64,000 nt of DNA from Cytobacillus luteolus (GCF_017873715.1 NZ_JAGGKM010000003.1:62001-126000); one strand, 5' to 3'; counted from the first letter of the stretch, positions 17,962-26,123 are shown. The notes: generated by a model not told the origin, from the sequence alone. Translations and numbers: made by a program.

Positions 17962-18933
17962 ATGGGCCAACAACTTGATACAAAAGAAGTCATTAAATTT
18001 ACGGTTCCTACTCCATTTCCAGTTGGTGACGTAAACCTTTATTTGATTAAAGGAGATGTGCTTACTCTTGTTGATGCTGGTGTGAAGACAGAGGACGCTT
18101 GGAATAGCTTTCAGGAACAACTAGGGGCTATTGGACTTAAGACAACAGATATCGAACAAGTCGTACTGACTCACCATCATCCAGACCATGTTGGAATGCT
18201 GGACTTTTTTCCAGAGGCTCTTCCAGTAATCGGTCATCCTTTTAATAATCCTTGGATTAGTAAGGACCCTGAGTTTTTCGAAAGACATACAGCATTTTTT
18301 ACTGATTTATTTACAAAGTCTGGTATTGATCCAGCTTTCTTGAATCTATTAAGAAAAGTCGAAAGTCCGCTTCGTTTCTCGAGTCATCGTTCGCTTACAA
18401 GTACCGTTACTGAGGGAGATAGAATAGCAGGTTTACCAGAGTGGCGTGTTATTGAAACGCCAGGTCATGCCGGGAGTCATATTGTACTATACCGTGAGAG
18501 AGATGGTTTGGTTATTGGTGGAGATGCTATTCTAGCGCATATTTCACCTAATCCATTATTAGAGCCACCACAAAACAATGAGCTTGAAAGGACAAAGCCG
18601 CAGGTACAGTATAATCAAACCCTAAAGAAACTTTTAGATTATGATATTTCACGTGTTCATACAGGGCATGGCGAAGATATTACTGAGCTCCATTCGTTAA
18701 TTCATAAGAGACTACGAAGACAAGAGGAACGAGCATTTAGTGTTCTTGAAATGCTGCGGGAAAAACCAATGACCGCCTTTGAAACCTGTCAGCAGTTATT
18801 TCCAACGGTTTATCAAAAAGAACTGATGCTTACGATGTCTGAAACGATTGGCCAACTTGACTTCCTTGAAGAATTAGGTGAAATTAAAGTAGATAAGACA
18901 AAAGAGTATTTCGTATATCATGCAAAGTCTTAA
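17962..18933 (+). CDS. MBL-fold metallohydrolase (YqjP type)
   Basis: 323 residues. The zinc motif LTHHHPDHVGMLDF (HxHxDH, about residues 72-85), the TPGHAGSHIVLY His near 175, GGDAILA and TGHGEDI segments give a complete metallo-beta-lactamase site. A C-terminal helical domain (about 230-320) of the LACTB2/YqjP type follows. Substrate unknown, probably a thioester or phosphoester. ATG at 17962 after GAGGGAG is chosen over an upstream TTG at 17947. It is followed after 18 bp by the SDR gene, in the same order as yqjP-yqjQ. Confidence 0.9.
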   Translation: MGQQLDTKEVIKFTVPTPFPVGDVNLYLIKGDVLTLVDAGVKTEDAWNSFQEQLGAIGLKTTDIEQVVLTHHHPDHVGMLDFFPEALPVIGHPFNNPWISKDPEFFERHTAFFTDLFTKSGIDPAFLNLLRKVESPLRFSSHRSLTSTVTEGDRIAGLPEWRVIETPGHAGSHIVLYRERDGLVIGGDAILAHISPNPLLEPPQNNELERTKPQVQYNQTLKKLLDYDISRVHTGHGEDITELHSLIHKRLRRQEERAFSVLEMLREKPMTAFETCQQLFPTVYQKELMLTMSETIGQLDFLEELGEIKVDKTKEYFVYHAKS

Positions 18934-18951
18934 TTTCTTTGAGGTGATTTA

Positions 18952-19743
18952 ATGGGTCGATTAAACGGTAAAATCGTTGTTATAACAGGGGCTTCTTCCG
19001 GAATTGGTGAAAGGATTGCCTATTTAGCTGCTGAGCAGGGTGCTACACCTATTCTACTAGCGCGAAGTTATAAAGCATTAGAAGAGATTGCTTCTACCAT
19101 TAAGCAGCGTTATAACGTTCCTTGTGCTTATTATGAGCTTGATGTTAGTAATACAGTAGCTGTGGGAACAGTATTTAATCAAATTCTTTCTGAGCATAAG
19201 AAAGTAGATGTGCTGGTGAACAATGCAGGGTTTGGTGTTTTTGAAAATGTCATTGATACAGATCTTTCTAAAATAGAATCGATGTTTGATGTGAATGTAC
19301 TTGGACTTGTTGCTTGCACGAAGATGGTACTTCCACAAATGATTGAGAGAAATACAGGTCATATTATTAACATTGCATCGCAGGCGGGAAAAATCTCTAC
19401 ACCAAAGTCCAGCGTCTATTCTGCTACTAAACATGCTGTTCTTGGCTTTACAAATGGGCTCAGACTTGAGCTTGCAAATTCGAATGTATTTGTAACTGCA
19501 GTCAATCCTGGTCCAATTAAAACGAGATTCTTTGAAATTGCAGATGAATCAGGGAACTATGTTAAAAACGTTGAAAAGTTCATGCTTGACCCTGATTTTG
19601 TAGCTCGTAAAGTCGTTAATACAATGCTTATTCAAAAACGGGAACTTAACCTACCTGGCTGGATGAACATGGGAAGTATTTTTTATTATTTATTCCCAAC
19701 CACATTTGAGAAGATTGGAAAAAAAACCATCTTTAAGAAGTGA
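18952..19743 (+). CDS. Short-chain dehydrogenase/reductase (YqjQ type)
   Basis: 263 residues. A classical SDR: the cofactor loop TGASSGIGERIA (about residues 12-23), NNAG at about 89, catalytic Ser in NIASQAGKIS, and YSATK with Tyr and Lys near 155-159. The PGPIKTRF loop follows. It oxidises or reduces an alcohol/carbonyl with NAD(P)(H), and the substrate is not readable. A hydrophobic C-terminal segment (GSIFYYLFPT) is typical of this subgroup. Coupled to the MBL gene. Confidence 0.92.
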   Translation: MGRLNGKIVVITGASSGIGERIAYLAAEQGATPILLARSYKALEEIASTIKQRYNVPCAYYELDVSNTVAVGTVFNQILSEHKKVDVLVNNAGFGVFENVIDTDLSKIESMFDVNVLGLVACTKMVLPQMIERNTGHIINIASQAGKISTPKSSVYSATKHAVLGFTNGLRLELANSNVFVTAVNPGPIKTRFFEIADESGNYVKNVEKFMLDPDFVARKVVNTMLIQKRELNLPGWMNMGSIFYYLFPTTFEKIGKKTIFKK

Positions 19744-19767
19744 TATTGAGGGATTAGTGGCGTTGAA

Positions 19768-19946
19768 GTGGACTCAGATTCCGTTATTTATCAAATAGAG
19801 CTACTTTTTGAGGTGTAACCGGACTCAGATTCCACTATTAGTACAAAAAGGCGTTAAATAGGTTGTTTTTTGAGTCAATAACGGATTCTCAGTCCGCGAA
19901 CCCTTTAGATAGACCTTTTTTTATAAATAAAGGAATCTGAGTCCAC
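19768..19946. repeat. 179-bp element with 24-bp terminal inverted repeats
   Basis: The left end (19768-19791) and the reverse complement of the right end (19923-19946) agree at 23 of 24 positions, both beginning GTGGACTCAGATTCC. Two further internal copies of the 13-mer GGACTCAGATTCC occur, one direct at 19821 and one degenerate inverted at 19883. Spacings between copies are 51, 62 and 49 bp. No ORF is inside. This looks like a small non-autonomous palindromic element or a remnant of a longer array. Confidence 0.85.
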
Positions 19947-19976
19947 ATACGGGCGGGGTTTATTCGAACCCTATTA

Positions 19977-20003
19977 AAGGTCACCAATCAGGTGGCCTTT
20001 TTT
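19977..20003 (+). terminator. Terminator after the SDR gene and repeat element
   Basis: AAAGGTCACC, loop AATCA and GGTGGCCTTTTTT form a stem with a T run, 233 bp beyond the yqjQ stop. Confidence 0.85.
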
Positions 20004-20027
20004 GTTTGAAAAATTTTAAAATCAACT

Positions 20028-20056
20028 AAAACCTTTTTACTTGTTATATAGTCTAA
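20028..20056 (+). promoter_or_regulatory. Candidate ECF-sigma promoter (autoregulatory)
   Basis: AAAACC (20028-20033) and GTCTAA (20051-20056) are 17 bp apart. This resembles the AAC...CGTC layout of ECF promoters and sits just before the ECF sigma gene. By-eye match only. Confidence 0.5.
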
Positions 20057-20110
20057 TTGATGACAACAAGGAAAACGACTTGCGAACCAACCAAGGGAGA
20101 GGATCATAAA

Positions 20111-20629
20111 ATGTGCGCTCAAGTACTTATTAAGAGGGCGAAAAAAGGAGACGAACATGCCTTTTATTCTCTTATCTCAGCTCATAAAGAGCAGTTATAT
20201 AGAATTGCATATTCCTATTTAAAAAGTGAACAAGATTCATTAGAGGCCATCCAAGAAGTTACGTTTCGGGCTTATAAAGCTTTACCAAAGCTCAAAGATG
20301 ACTTTTTTTTCTCAACCTGGCTTATTCGAATCATGATTAATTACTGTAATGACCAGATTCGAAAAAAGAAGCGGGAAACACTTACCTCCATAGAGCTTGA
20401 AGTTCCTTATGTAGACAACACAGATCGTTTTGAACTAGAAGAAGCAATTGAGGCGCTAGATGAAAAATCAAAAGAAGTAATCACCCTTAAATATTTTCAG
20501 GATTTAAAGGTAAAAGACATTGCAGAAATTCTCGATTGTCCAGAGGGAACCGTCAAAACATGGCTAAGTAAGGCTTTGAAAAAACTTCGTGATCAAATTG
20601 AATCAAAAGGTGGGATGAAGCATGTTTGA
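20111..20629 (+). CDS. ECF RNA polymerase sigma factor (SigV-like)
   Basis: 172 residues, the ECF size. Region 2 (AFYSLISAHKEQLYRIAYSYLKSEQDSLEAIQEVTFRAYKAL split over residues 15-57) and the region 4 helix-turn-helix (LKVKDIAEILDCPEGTVKTW, about 130-149) are clear. The ATG at 20111 follows GGGAGAGG. An upstream in-frame TTG at 20057 has no site. The next gene overlaps it by 8 bp and encodes a transmembrane protein with an N-terminal cytosolic stretch, as expected for a cognate anti-sigma. Likely responds to an envelope stress. Confidence 0.92.
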   Translation: MCAQVLIKRAKKGDEHAFYSLISAHKEQLYRIAYSYLKSEQDSLEAIQEVTFRAYKALPKLKDDFFFSTWLIRIMINYCNDQIRKKKRETLTSIELEVPYVDNTDRFELEEAIEALDEKSKEVITLKYFQDLKVKDIAEILDCPEGTVKTWLSKALKKLRDQIESKGGMKHV

Positions 20630-21932
20630 AAAAGAAGAAAAGCAATTACAAAATTTAAAGCAACACTATGATGATATACCAATCCCGGCATCGATTGATG
20701 AGCGTATTTTAAAAGGAATTCATCGAGCGAAAAAGAAGAAGCGTTTTTCTAGTGTAAAATGGGGAAGCTTAGCTGCTGGTTTATTTATTGTTATTTTACT
20801 TACATCAATTCGTGTTTCACCTACATTTGCTGGCTACATTAGTAACATTCCAGGACTTGAGAAAATTGTAGAGTTGGTTCGCTTTGATAAGGGACTTATG
20901 TCTGCAATTGAAAATGATTTTTATCAGGAGATTAATGTTTCCCAAGAGCACCAGGGGATTAACATTACTATTGATGGAGCCATAGTGGATGAACAAAAGA
21001 TGGTGCTATTCTACACTTTAGAAAGTAATCGAGATATCGATTCTGTATTCCCTGATAAAATTAAACTGCAAGATGAAAATGGAAAGGATATTGAAAAAAT
21101 AGGGTTCAGCTATGGGGGATTCCAAGATCTTATTAAAGGTCAGCCTGTTGCAAATACGATAGATTTTCATTTTGAAGAACAAAATTTTCCTGAGTCTTTA
21201 ATTCTTTCAGTGAAGCTGTCTGAGTTAGATTCTACATGGGAAATTCCCTTTACAATTGACCAATCAAAGTACCAGGGGATGAAGGAAGTGATCCCTCTTA
21301 ATGAAACGGTCTCTATCGAAGGTCAGAAGATTACCTTCGACAAGGTAACTATATTACCAACAAGGGTAGCCGTTCAATTAAAGTATGATGAGGCGAATAC
21401 AAAACAAATTTTCGCATTCGAAGATCTTCGTCTTATTGATGAAAACGGGGAGCGTTGGAATGGTATATCCAATGGTATATCGGCTTCTCACCTTAGTAAC
21501 AATGAAAGAATCATTTACCTCCAAAGTAACTATTTCAAAAAACCTAAAGAACTCTATCTTGAATTTAGCTCAGTCCGAGCGCTTGATAAAGATGAACTTG
21601 AGGTAGTGGTTGATACGGCAACGAATGAGCTTTTAAAGGCACCTAAAGATGGAATGTTATCTTCGGTGGAAAAACGTGGGCATGATCTCGCATTTCTACT
21701 TAATTCATCTCATCCTTCTGATGAAAACTTTCATTATAGCTTGTTTTCACATGATTACAGAGACCAAGCAGGTAACGAATATAGCAGTAATAGTTCATTT
21801 AGTTCAGATAGTCCAGATGGTAAACAAATAGGTTTGGTGTTGGAGAATTTAGAGTTCACAAATCCTCTCACCTTTACAATTGTTGACTATCCTTCACGTA
21901 TTACAGAAGCTGTACGTATTAAAATCAAATAA
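20622..21932 (+). CDS. Anti-sigma factor, DUF4179-type membrane protein
   Basis: 436 residues. A short cytosolic N terminus (about 1-45, helical, charged, the presumed sigma-binding part) precedes one membrane segment (about 47-62, SLAAGLFIVILLTS). A large extracytoplasmic region then follows, beginning RVSPTFAGYISNIPGLEKIV, typical of DUF4179 proteins in Bacillus. The rest is rich in beta strands and likely senses or binds an external cue. The overlap with the ECF sigma gene supports a partner-switch pair. The inducing signal is not known from sequence. Confidence 0.85.
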   Translation: MFEKEEKQLQNLKQHYDDIPIPASIDERILKGIHRAKKKKRFSSVKWGSLAAGLFIVILLTSIRVSPTFAGYISNIPGLEKIVELVRFDKGLMSAIENDFYQEINVSQEHQGINITIDGAIVDEQKMVLFYTLESNRDIDSVFPDKIKLQDENGKDIEKIGFSYGGFQDLIKGQPVANTIDFHFEEQNFPESLILSVKLSELDSTWEIPFTIDQSKYQGMKEVIPLNETVSIEGQKITFDKVTILPTRVAVQLKYDEANTKQIFAFEDLRLIDENGERWNGISNGISASHLSNNERIIYLQSNYFKKPKELYLEFSSVRALDKDELEVVVDTATNELLKAPKDGMLSSVEKRGHDLAFLLNSSHPSDENFHYSLFSHDYRDQAGNEYSSNSSFSSDSPDGKQIGLVLENLEFTNPLTFTIVDYPSRITEAVRIKIK

Positions 21933-21973
21933 AGTAAAAAGCTCTCCTGCCAGTCTAGGAGAGCTTTTTACTT
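21933..21973. terminator. Bidirectional terminator between the anti-sigma gene and yqzH
   Basis: AAAAAGCTCTCCT and AGGAGAGCTTTTT form a 13-bp perfect stem with A and T runs. It serves both convergent genes and overlaps the yqzH stop. Confidence 0.9.
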
Positions 21974-22162
21974 ACTTAAATATTCGTAAACAACATCATT
22001 AATTAAATCATGCAAATCCGCATTCTTATCTTCTTCGATTGCCTTTGAGACTTTATCGTAAAGGTCATCATATTCCCTCTCGGATAGAGGAACAGAATCC
22101 AAATCATGGTTGTATTGATAAAAACAGTTCCGAATCATCTTATGTATCAGCTTTTTATCCAT
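21968..22162 (-). CDS. yqzH: YqzH-like small protein
   Basis: 64 residues, acidic and helical (MDKKLIHKMIRNCFYQYNHD at the start, LHDLINDVVYEYL at the end). Size and place between yqjQ and yqjW match B. subtilis YqzH, whose function is unknown. It has no membrane segment. AGAGGTGTAAA precedes the ATG. Assignment rests mostly on synteny and length. Confidence 0.7.
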   Translation of the reverse strand: MDKKLIHKMIRNCFYQYNHDLDSVPLSEREYDDLYDKVSKAIEEDKNADLHDLINDVVYEYLSK

Positions 22163-22234
22163 TTTACACCTCTGCCTTCACGTATGCCCACTTATCTTAC
22201 CATATTTATGATAAAAATGTGTCTTAAATTCCCA

Positions 22235-22291
22235 TTGAAAACGAACGTATATTCCCTTATGATATAGAGTATAATATAAGAACATACATTC
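22235..22291 (+). promoter_or_regulatory. Sigma-A promoter with two LexA (SOS) boxes before polYB
   Basis: TTGAAA (22235-22240), 17 bp, TATGAT (22258-22263) form a good promoter. GAACGTATATTC (22243-22254) lies between the two elements and GAACATACATTC (22280-22291) just downstream of the start. Each matches the Bacillus LexA/DinR operator GAAC-N4-GTTC with one mismatch (ATTC). The match fits the known DNA-damage induction of yqjW in B. subtilis. Confidence 0.8.
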
Positions 22292-22313
22292 TTGTTGTGA
22301 GGGAGGGTGTAGG

Positions 22314-23576
22314 ATGGTCGATTACAGTCAAATGCCAAGAAGTAAAATATTATGTGTCGATATGAAGAGCTTCTATGCAAGCTGTGCAGCTGTGCTGTTA
22401 GGGCTTGATCCATTAGAATGTTATCTTGCTGTTGTTGGTGATACAGAACGACAAGGGAGTATTGTTCTAGCGGCATCACCCCGGATGAAGCAAGAATTTG
22501 GAATTAAAACTGGTTCACGGCTTTTCGAAATCCCGAAGGATCCACGAATTCAAATTGTTAATCCGAAAATGGCTACGTACCTTAGAATTTCCACGGAAAT
22601 TACACGATTGTTTAACCGTTATGTACCAAAGGACGCAATTCACACCTACAGTGTCGATGAAAGCTTTATTAAAGTGGACGGAGTCGAAAAGCTATGGGGA
22701 GATGCAACAACCATTGCTGAAAAAATAAAAGCAGATATTGCCCATGAATATCAGTTACCCTGCGCCATTGGAATTGGTCCTAATATGCTTATGGCAAAGC
22801 TTTGCCTCGACTTAGAAGCAAAGAAAAAAGGAGTTGCCGAATGGACCTATGAGGATATTGAGCAAAAGCTTTGGCCACTTTCGCCATTAAGCAAAATGTG
22901 GGGAATTGGTAGTAGAGTTGAGAAAACCTTAAATCGAATGGGTATTTTTACAGTCGGTCAGCTTGCGAATTACCCATTAGAGCTGCTTGAAAAAAAGTTC
23001 GGAGTAATGGGAAATCAGCTTTATTATCATGCTTGGGGAATTGACCTTTCAGAGCTAGGAGCACCGATTGTGAAAGGGCAAATTAGCTTTGGGAAAAGTC
23101 AAATTTTGTTAAGGGATTACCCAGACCCAAAAGAGGTAAAGCATGTTCTGCTCGAAATATGCGAGGATGTTGCGAAAAGGGCTAGGTCTCATAAAAAGAT
23201 AGGAAGGACGATTAGCTTAGGTATTGGATATAGCAAGGATGAATTTGGAGGGGGCTTTCACCGCTCCAAAACCATTGATACTCCGACCAACCTGACAATG
23301 GAAATTTACAACGTATGTCTAGACCTTTTTGATAAGCATTATACACAAAAAACAGTCCGGCAGATTTCAGTTTCCATTTCTAATTTAGAAGATGATTACG
23401 AAATGCAGCTAGACCTATTTTACACCAATCGTGTAAAGCAGCGTGAGGTTGGATATGTGATGGATTCCATCCGGAATAAATATGGTTCAGATGCAATTTT
23501 ACGAGCAGTTTCCTATACGAAAGCGGGGACTGCAAGACATCGAAGTAAGCTGGTTGGAGGACATAAGGCTAACTAG
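22314..23576 (+). CDS. polYB: SOS-type Y-family DNA polymerase (PolY2/YqjW, UvrX type)
   Basis: 420 residues. Catalytic segments ILCVDMKSFYASCAAV (Asp near residue 16) and TYSVDESFIKVDG (near 112) show an active Y-family polymerase. MWGIGSRVEKTLNRMGIFTV is the helix-hairpin-helix region and MQLDLFYTN near 365 is a clamp-binding peptide. The divergent active-site loop (FYASCAAVLLG) marks the UvrX/YqjW branch, separate from the YqjH-type enzyme at 2.1 kb. Two LexA boxes precede it and a YolD gene follows, so it belongs to the damage response. GGGAGG precedes the ATG by 7 nt. Confidence 0.95.
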   Translation: MVDYSQMPRSKILCVDMKSFYASCAAVLLGLDPLECYLAVVGDTERQGSIVLAASPRMKQEFGIKTGSRLFEIPKDPRIQIVNPKMATYLRISTEITRLFNRYVPKDAIHTYSVDESFIKVDGVEKLWGDATTIAEKIKADIAHEYQLPCAIGIGPNMLMAKLCLDLEAKKKGVAEWTYEDIEQKLWPLSPLSKMWGIGSRVEKTLNRMGIFTVGQLANYPLELLEKKFGVMGNQLYYHAWGIDLSELGAPIVKGQISFGKSQILLRDYPDPKEVKHVLLEICEDVAKRARSHKKIGRTISLGIGYSKDEFGGGFHRSKTIDTPTNLTMEIYNVCLDLFDKHYTQKTVRQISVSISNLEDDYEMQLDLFYTNRVKQREVGYVMDSIRNKYGSDAILRAVSYTKAGTARHRSKLVGGHKAN

Positions 23577-23601
23577 GTTTGAAAGGAAGTGAAAGCTTGA
23601 A

Positions 23602-23931
23602 ATGATTAGAGATCGTGGAACGATTAAATGGACAGCAATGATGCTTCCGGAGCATGTAAAGATGTTAAGAGATTGGACCGAAGAAGACACACATATGGTA
23701 AAACCGGAGCTTGATGAACAACAGCTAGAAGAAATGAATGAGGTGCTTTATCTTGCTCTAGAAGAGGGGAGTGAGTTACTTATTACGTATCACGAGCACA
23801 AACAACATCGAATACTAATCGGTCATGTTCACCATTATGATCAAGTGACACGGAAGCTTCATATTGTTGATAAGTTTGATGCTCCTCATTATATTGCAAT
23901 AGAGGAAGTCATTGATGTTAGAAGGCAGTAA
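23602..23931 (+). CDS. yqjX: YolD-like family protein (YqjX)
   Basis: 109 residues. MIRDRGTIKWTAMMLPEHV is the hallmark N terminus of the YolD family. The C-terminal half (LLITYHEHKQHRILIGHVH) completes it. YolD proteins are nearly always encoded next to UvrX/YqjW-type polymerases and are thought to accompany them in SOS mutagenesis. The 25-bp gap to polYB and the absence of a terminator suggest one SOS operon. A terminator follows it. Confidence 0.92.
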   Translation: MIRDRGTIKWTAMMLPEHVKMLRDWTEEDTHMVKPELDEQQLEEMNEVLYLALEEGSELLITYHEHKQHRILIGHVHHYDQVTRKLHIVDKFDAPHYIAIEEVIDVRRQ

Positions 23932-23933
23932 AG

Positions 23934-23969
23934 AAAAACATCCAACCAATTAAGGCTGGATGTTTTTTT
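23934..23969 (+). terminator. Terminator of the polYB-yqjX operon
   Basis: AAAAACATCCA and TGGATGTTTTTTT pair in an 11-bp stem with an 12-nt loop and a T run. Confidence 0.88.
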
Positions 23970-24023
23970 GTGGTCTAGGAAATTATGAAGTGTAACATTG
24001 TTTATAAGGCCTCAAGTTTTACT

Positions 24024-24150
24024 ACGTCCAGCTACAGCGCCTAGCCCCTCGAGGTCAAATAACCTGTTCCATAAAAAGTCAAAGAGCAGACTTTTTCTGT
24101 CACAGAACATTTGCTTGTCTGGGCTGATCAAGGCGCTTGCGCTTTTGTTC
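24024..24150. repeat. Palindromic intergenic element D (different family)
   Basis: About 127 bp. Outer blocks GCGCCTAGCCCCTCGAGG (from about 24037) and GGGCTGATCAAGGCGC pair through GCGCCT/AGGCGC and AGCCC/GGGCT. A perfect inner hairpin AAAAAGTC / GACTTTTT lies at 24073-24096. It ends one base from the CDGSH stop, so its inner hairpin may double as that gene's terminator. The type resembles a repeat remembered from many Bacillus intergenic regions and is unlike copies A to C. Confidence 0.85.
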
Positions 24151-24151
24151 C

Positions 24152-24352
24152 TTATTCTCCTGCACGAACAACCGATTCGAATTTTCCTTTATGACTTGCA
24201 TCACAGAACGGCATTTTAGAGGAAAGCCCACATCGACAGAGTGAAAAGGCTTGTTTTGTTTCAAGAACGTTTCCTTCCCCATCAAGTAATTCAACATCCC
24301 CAGTAACACGAAGAGAACCGTTATCGTTTACTTTAATTTGCACCTTTGACAT
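24152..24352 (-). CDS. CDGSH iron-sulfur protein
   Basis: 66 residues. CRCGLSSKMPFCDASH near the C terminus gives the CxCx2Sx3PxCDx2H pattern of a CDGSH [2Fe-2S] domain (three Cys, one His). The N-terminal beta segment reads VQIKVNDNGSLRVTGD. These small proteins carry a redox-active, transferable cluster, with an unclear role in bacteria. ATG at 24352 follows AGGAGG. The longer 24436 frame is unsupported. It stands divergent to the HesB-like yqkB, another Fe-S protein. Confidence 0.9.
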   Translation of the reverse strand: MSKVQIKVNDNGSLRVTGDVELLDGEGNVLETKQAFSLCRCGLSSKMPFCDASHKGKFESVVRAGE

Positions 24353-24516
24353 ACTATACCTCCTTCTTGTATTCATACATTTGATAATACTCATTCTGTT
24401 GTAAAAACTCAAATAAACTTTCAAGAATTTGTCCAATTATTCCTACAATATGTATAAAATCTGTAAATATGCTAAACTAATATGTATTCGTACATTTAAT
24501 AAAAGGGGATTTATTC

Positions 24517-24849
24517 GTGAAGTTAACATTTACAGAAAAGGCGATCGAAAAGCTAGAAAGTAAGCTAGCGAATTCAAATAAATGGTTAAAATTAAAATAT
24601 GATACCGAGGGCTGTGGTTGTGTAGTAAGTGGTGTTGCAGCTTTATGGCATGTGGAGAAACAAGAGGATGATGATCTAGTTCTAGAAACAAACTACCGTC
24701 CTGTCTTGGTTGAAAAAACAAAGCTTGTCTTTTTTGATGATGAGATGAAGATAGATATCGTAGAATCTGCCAATTGTTATATATTAAAAAGTGCAAACCA
24801 GATTTTTAACCCACGAATGATGTTTGTCGAAAAGGGTGAAGAAAAATGA
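24517..24849 (+). CDS. yqkB: HesB/IscA-like protein YqkB
   Basis: 110 residues, GTG start after [27 protein letters not shown] holds the two cysteines of the region that in IscA-type proteins binds Fe-S clusters, though the C-terminal CxC of true A-type carriers is not visible. The fold and N-terminal [12 protein letters not shown] fit the Fe-S biosynthesis-domain family and B. subtilis YqkB. It may act in cluster handling, and direct evidence is lacking. It overlaps yqkC by 4 bp. Confidence 0.85.
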   Translation: MKLTFTEKAIEKLESKLANSNKWLKLKYDTEGCGCVVSGVAALWHVEKQEDDDLVLETNYRPVLVEKTKLVFFDDEMKIDIVESANCYILKSANQIFNPRMMFVEKGEEK

Positions 24850-25088
24850 AAAACAAGCTAACGACCATAAAAAATATAGCAGAAAACAAAACATGGGTTT
24901 CCTTCCTAAATGAAAATCATCCCTACAGTCTACTACATTGGTCTGTTGCAGGAGTGAATCAAGAACAGAAGAATGTCTGGCTCATACAGGATGAGGTTAC
25001 CTTTGAAGTACAAGAGTTTGATACGATAGGTCTGGCTCTTTCCTGGATTGATGAAAACATGAAAGAAATTACAGATGTATTAGGATAA
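24846..25088 (+). CDS. yqkC: YqkC-like protein
   Basis: 80 residues, ATGA overlap with yqkB, so translationally coupled. [20 protein letters not shown] and [19 protein letters not shown] suggest a small alpha/beta protein with no membrane segment or cysteine motif. Function unknown. Gene order (yqkB, yqkC, then yqkD) equals that of B. subtilis. A strong bidirectional terminator follows. Confidence 0.8.
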   Translation: MKNKLTTIKNIAENKTWVSFLNENHPYSLLHWSVAGVNQEQKNVWLIQDEVTFEVQEFDTIGLALSWIDENMKEITDVLG

Positions 25089-25094
25089 TAACGC

Positions 25095-25125
25095 AAAAAG
25101 GATGCGAACGTACGCATCCTTTTTA
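25095..25125. terminator. Bidirectional terminator between yqkC and yqkD
   Basis: AAAAAGGATGCG, six-base loop and CGCATCCTTTTT form a perfect 12-bp stem, overlapping the stop of the convergent yqkD. Confidence 0.92.
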
Positions 25126-26028
25126 TGCCCTTATTTCCTCAAAAAACTCATCCACAATCTGTTCATATTGTTCCTGGTTGTCACCATAGGAATAGGCATG
25201 AGCACCTTTTTCAGCGATAAATAGCTTCTTACTTCCTTCTTTCATTTTATAAAGTTGCTTCGTCATTTCAGGAAGGATATAATCATCTTTTGCGCTGTGG
25301 ATAAATAAAATTGGATTTCTAATATTTTTGATAACCGATAAAGGCGAAACATCCTTGATTGAGTAACCGTCACGTAGCTTTAAAAAAAGATTGGCAAAGG
25401 GCATAACGGCTATAGCTGGAATATTGAACTCTACTTTCAAACGATATTTAAGCTGAGCCTCAAAATCAGAAAAAGGACAATCAGCGATGTAGAAGTCAGC
25501 TCCATCTTCAACCATTCCTGCATATAGAAGGGTTGTGACAGCTCCCATTGACTCGCCGTGAATGCCTAAAGTAATATCTGCACCATAACGATTTTTCACC
25601 CAATCTACAACTGCTTTAAGGTCATACTTTTCATAATGACCATAGCTAGTGGTCTTTCCTCCAGATTCACCATGTCGACGCTGGTCGTAGACAATAACAT
25701 TCCAACCACGTTTACGAAAGATCTTCATGTACTTAAGGGAGTTTACTTTGTTCATCGTTACTCCATGAGAAATGATAATAAACTTTTTTTCACTCCATCC
25801 TCTTAGTAGCCATCCAGAAATGGTGTAACCATAAGGAGATGAAATGTTGATAATTTCTTTATCGAGGTGCTCAAACTCGTCCTTGGTGAACCGACCTTCA
25901 GATATTTCTCGATTATAAATATCAGCATCAGCTTTCTTTTTAATGAACATGACCATATTCGTAAAAAACACACCAACTGCAATCATATATCCAATTACAA
26001 TCCCAAGAGTAATTAATACCTTCTTCAT
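25123..26028 (-). CDS. yqkD: Alpha/beta hydrolase (YqkD)
   Basis: 301 residues. An N-terminal membrane anchor (about 4-24, VLITLGIVIGYMIAVGVFF) is followed by an alpha/beta hydrolase domain: ISHGVTMNKVNS (oxyanion HG), GIHGESMGAVTTL (GxSxG nucleophile near residue 155), acid in HSAKDDYIL and His in EKGAHAYSYG. It is probably an esterase-like enzyme tethered to the outer face or to the membrane, with the substrate unknown. ATG at 26028 follows GGAGG. Ten extra codons upstream lack support. Confidence 0.9.
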   Translation of the reverse strand: MKKVLITLGIVIGYMIAVGVFFTNMVMFIKKKADADIYNREISEGRFTKDEFEHLDKEIINISSPYGYTISGWLLRGWSEKKFIIISHGVTMNKVNSLKYMKIFRKRGWNVIVYDQRRHGESGGKTTSYGHYEKYDLKAVVDWVKNRYGADITLGIHGESMGAVTTLLYAGMVEDGADFYIADCPFSDFEAQLKYRLKVEFNIPAIAVMPFANLFLKLRDGYSIKDVSPLSVIKNIRNPILFIHSAKDDYILPEMTKQLYKMKEGSKKLFIAEKGAHAYSYGDNQEQYEQIVDEFFEEIRA

Positions 26029-26083
26029 AAATAAGGCCTCCACAAAAAATCTACACATCTATTTTATCATTAGAAATAAAAAT

Positions 26084-26113
26084 CCGTAACCTTTAAAAGC
26101 GTTACGGATCTTT
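26084..26113 (-). terminator. Terminator of the 40-residue gene
   Basis: ATCCGTAACGC and GGTTACGGAT pair on the minus strand and are followed by TTTTTATT. Confidence 0.7.
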
Positions 26114-26123
26114 TCGAACTCTA

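Noticed and set aside
19078-19434. 118-codon minus-strand frame inside the SDR gene
   Set aside because: Antisense shadow of a complete short-chain dehydrogenase with all its motifs.
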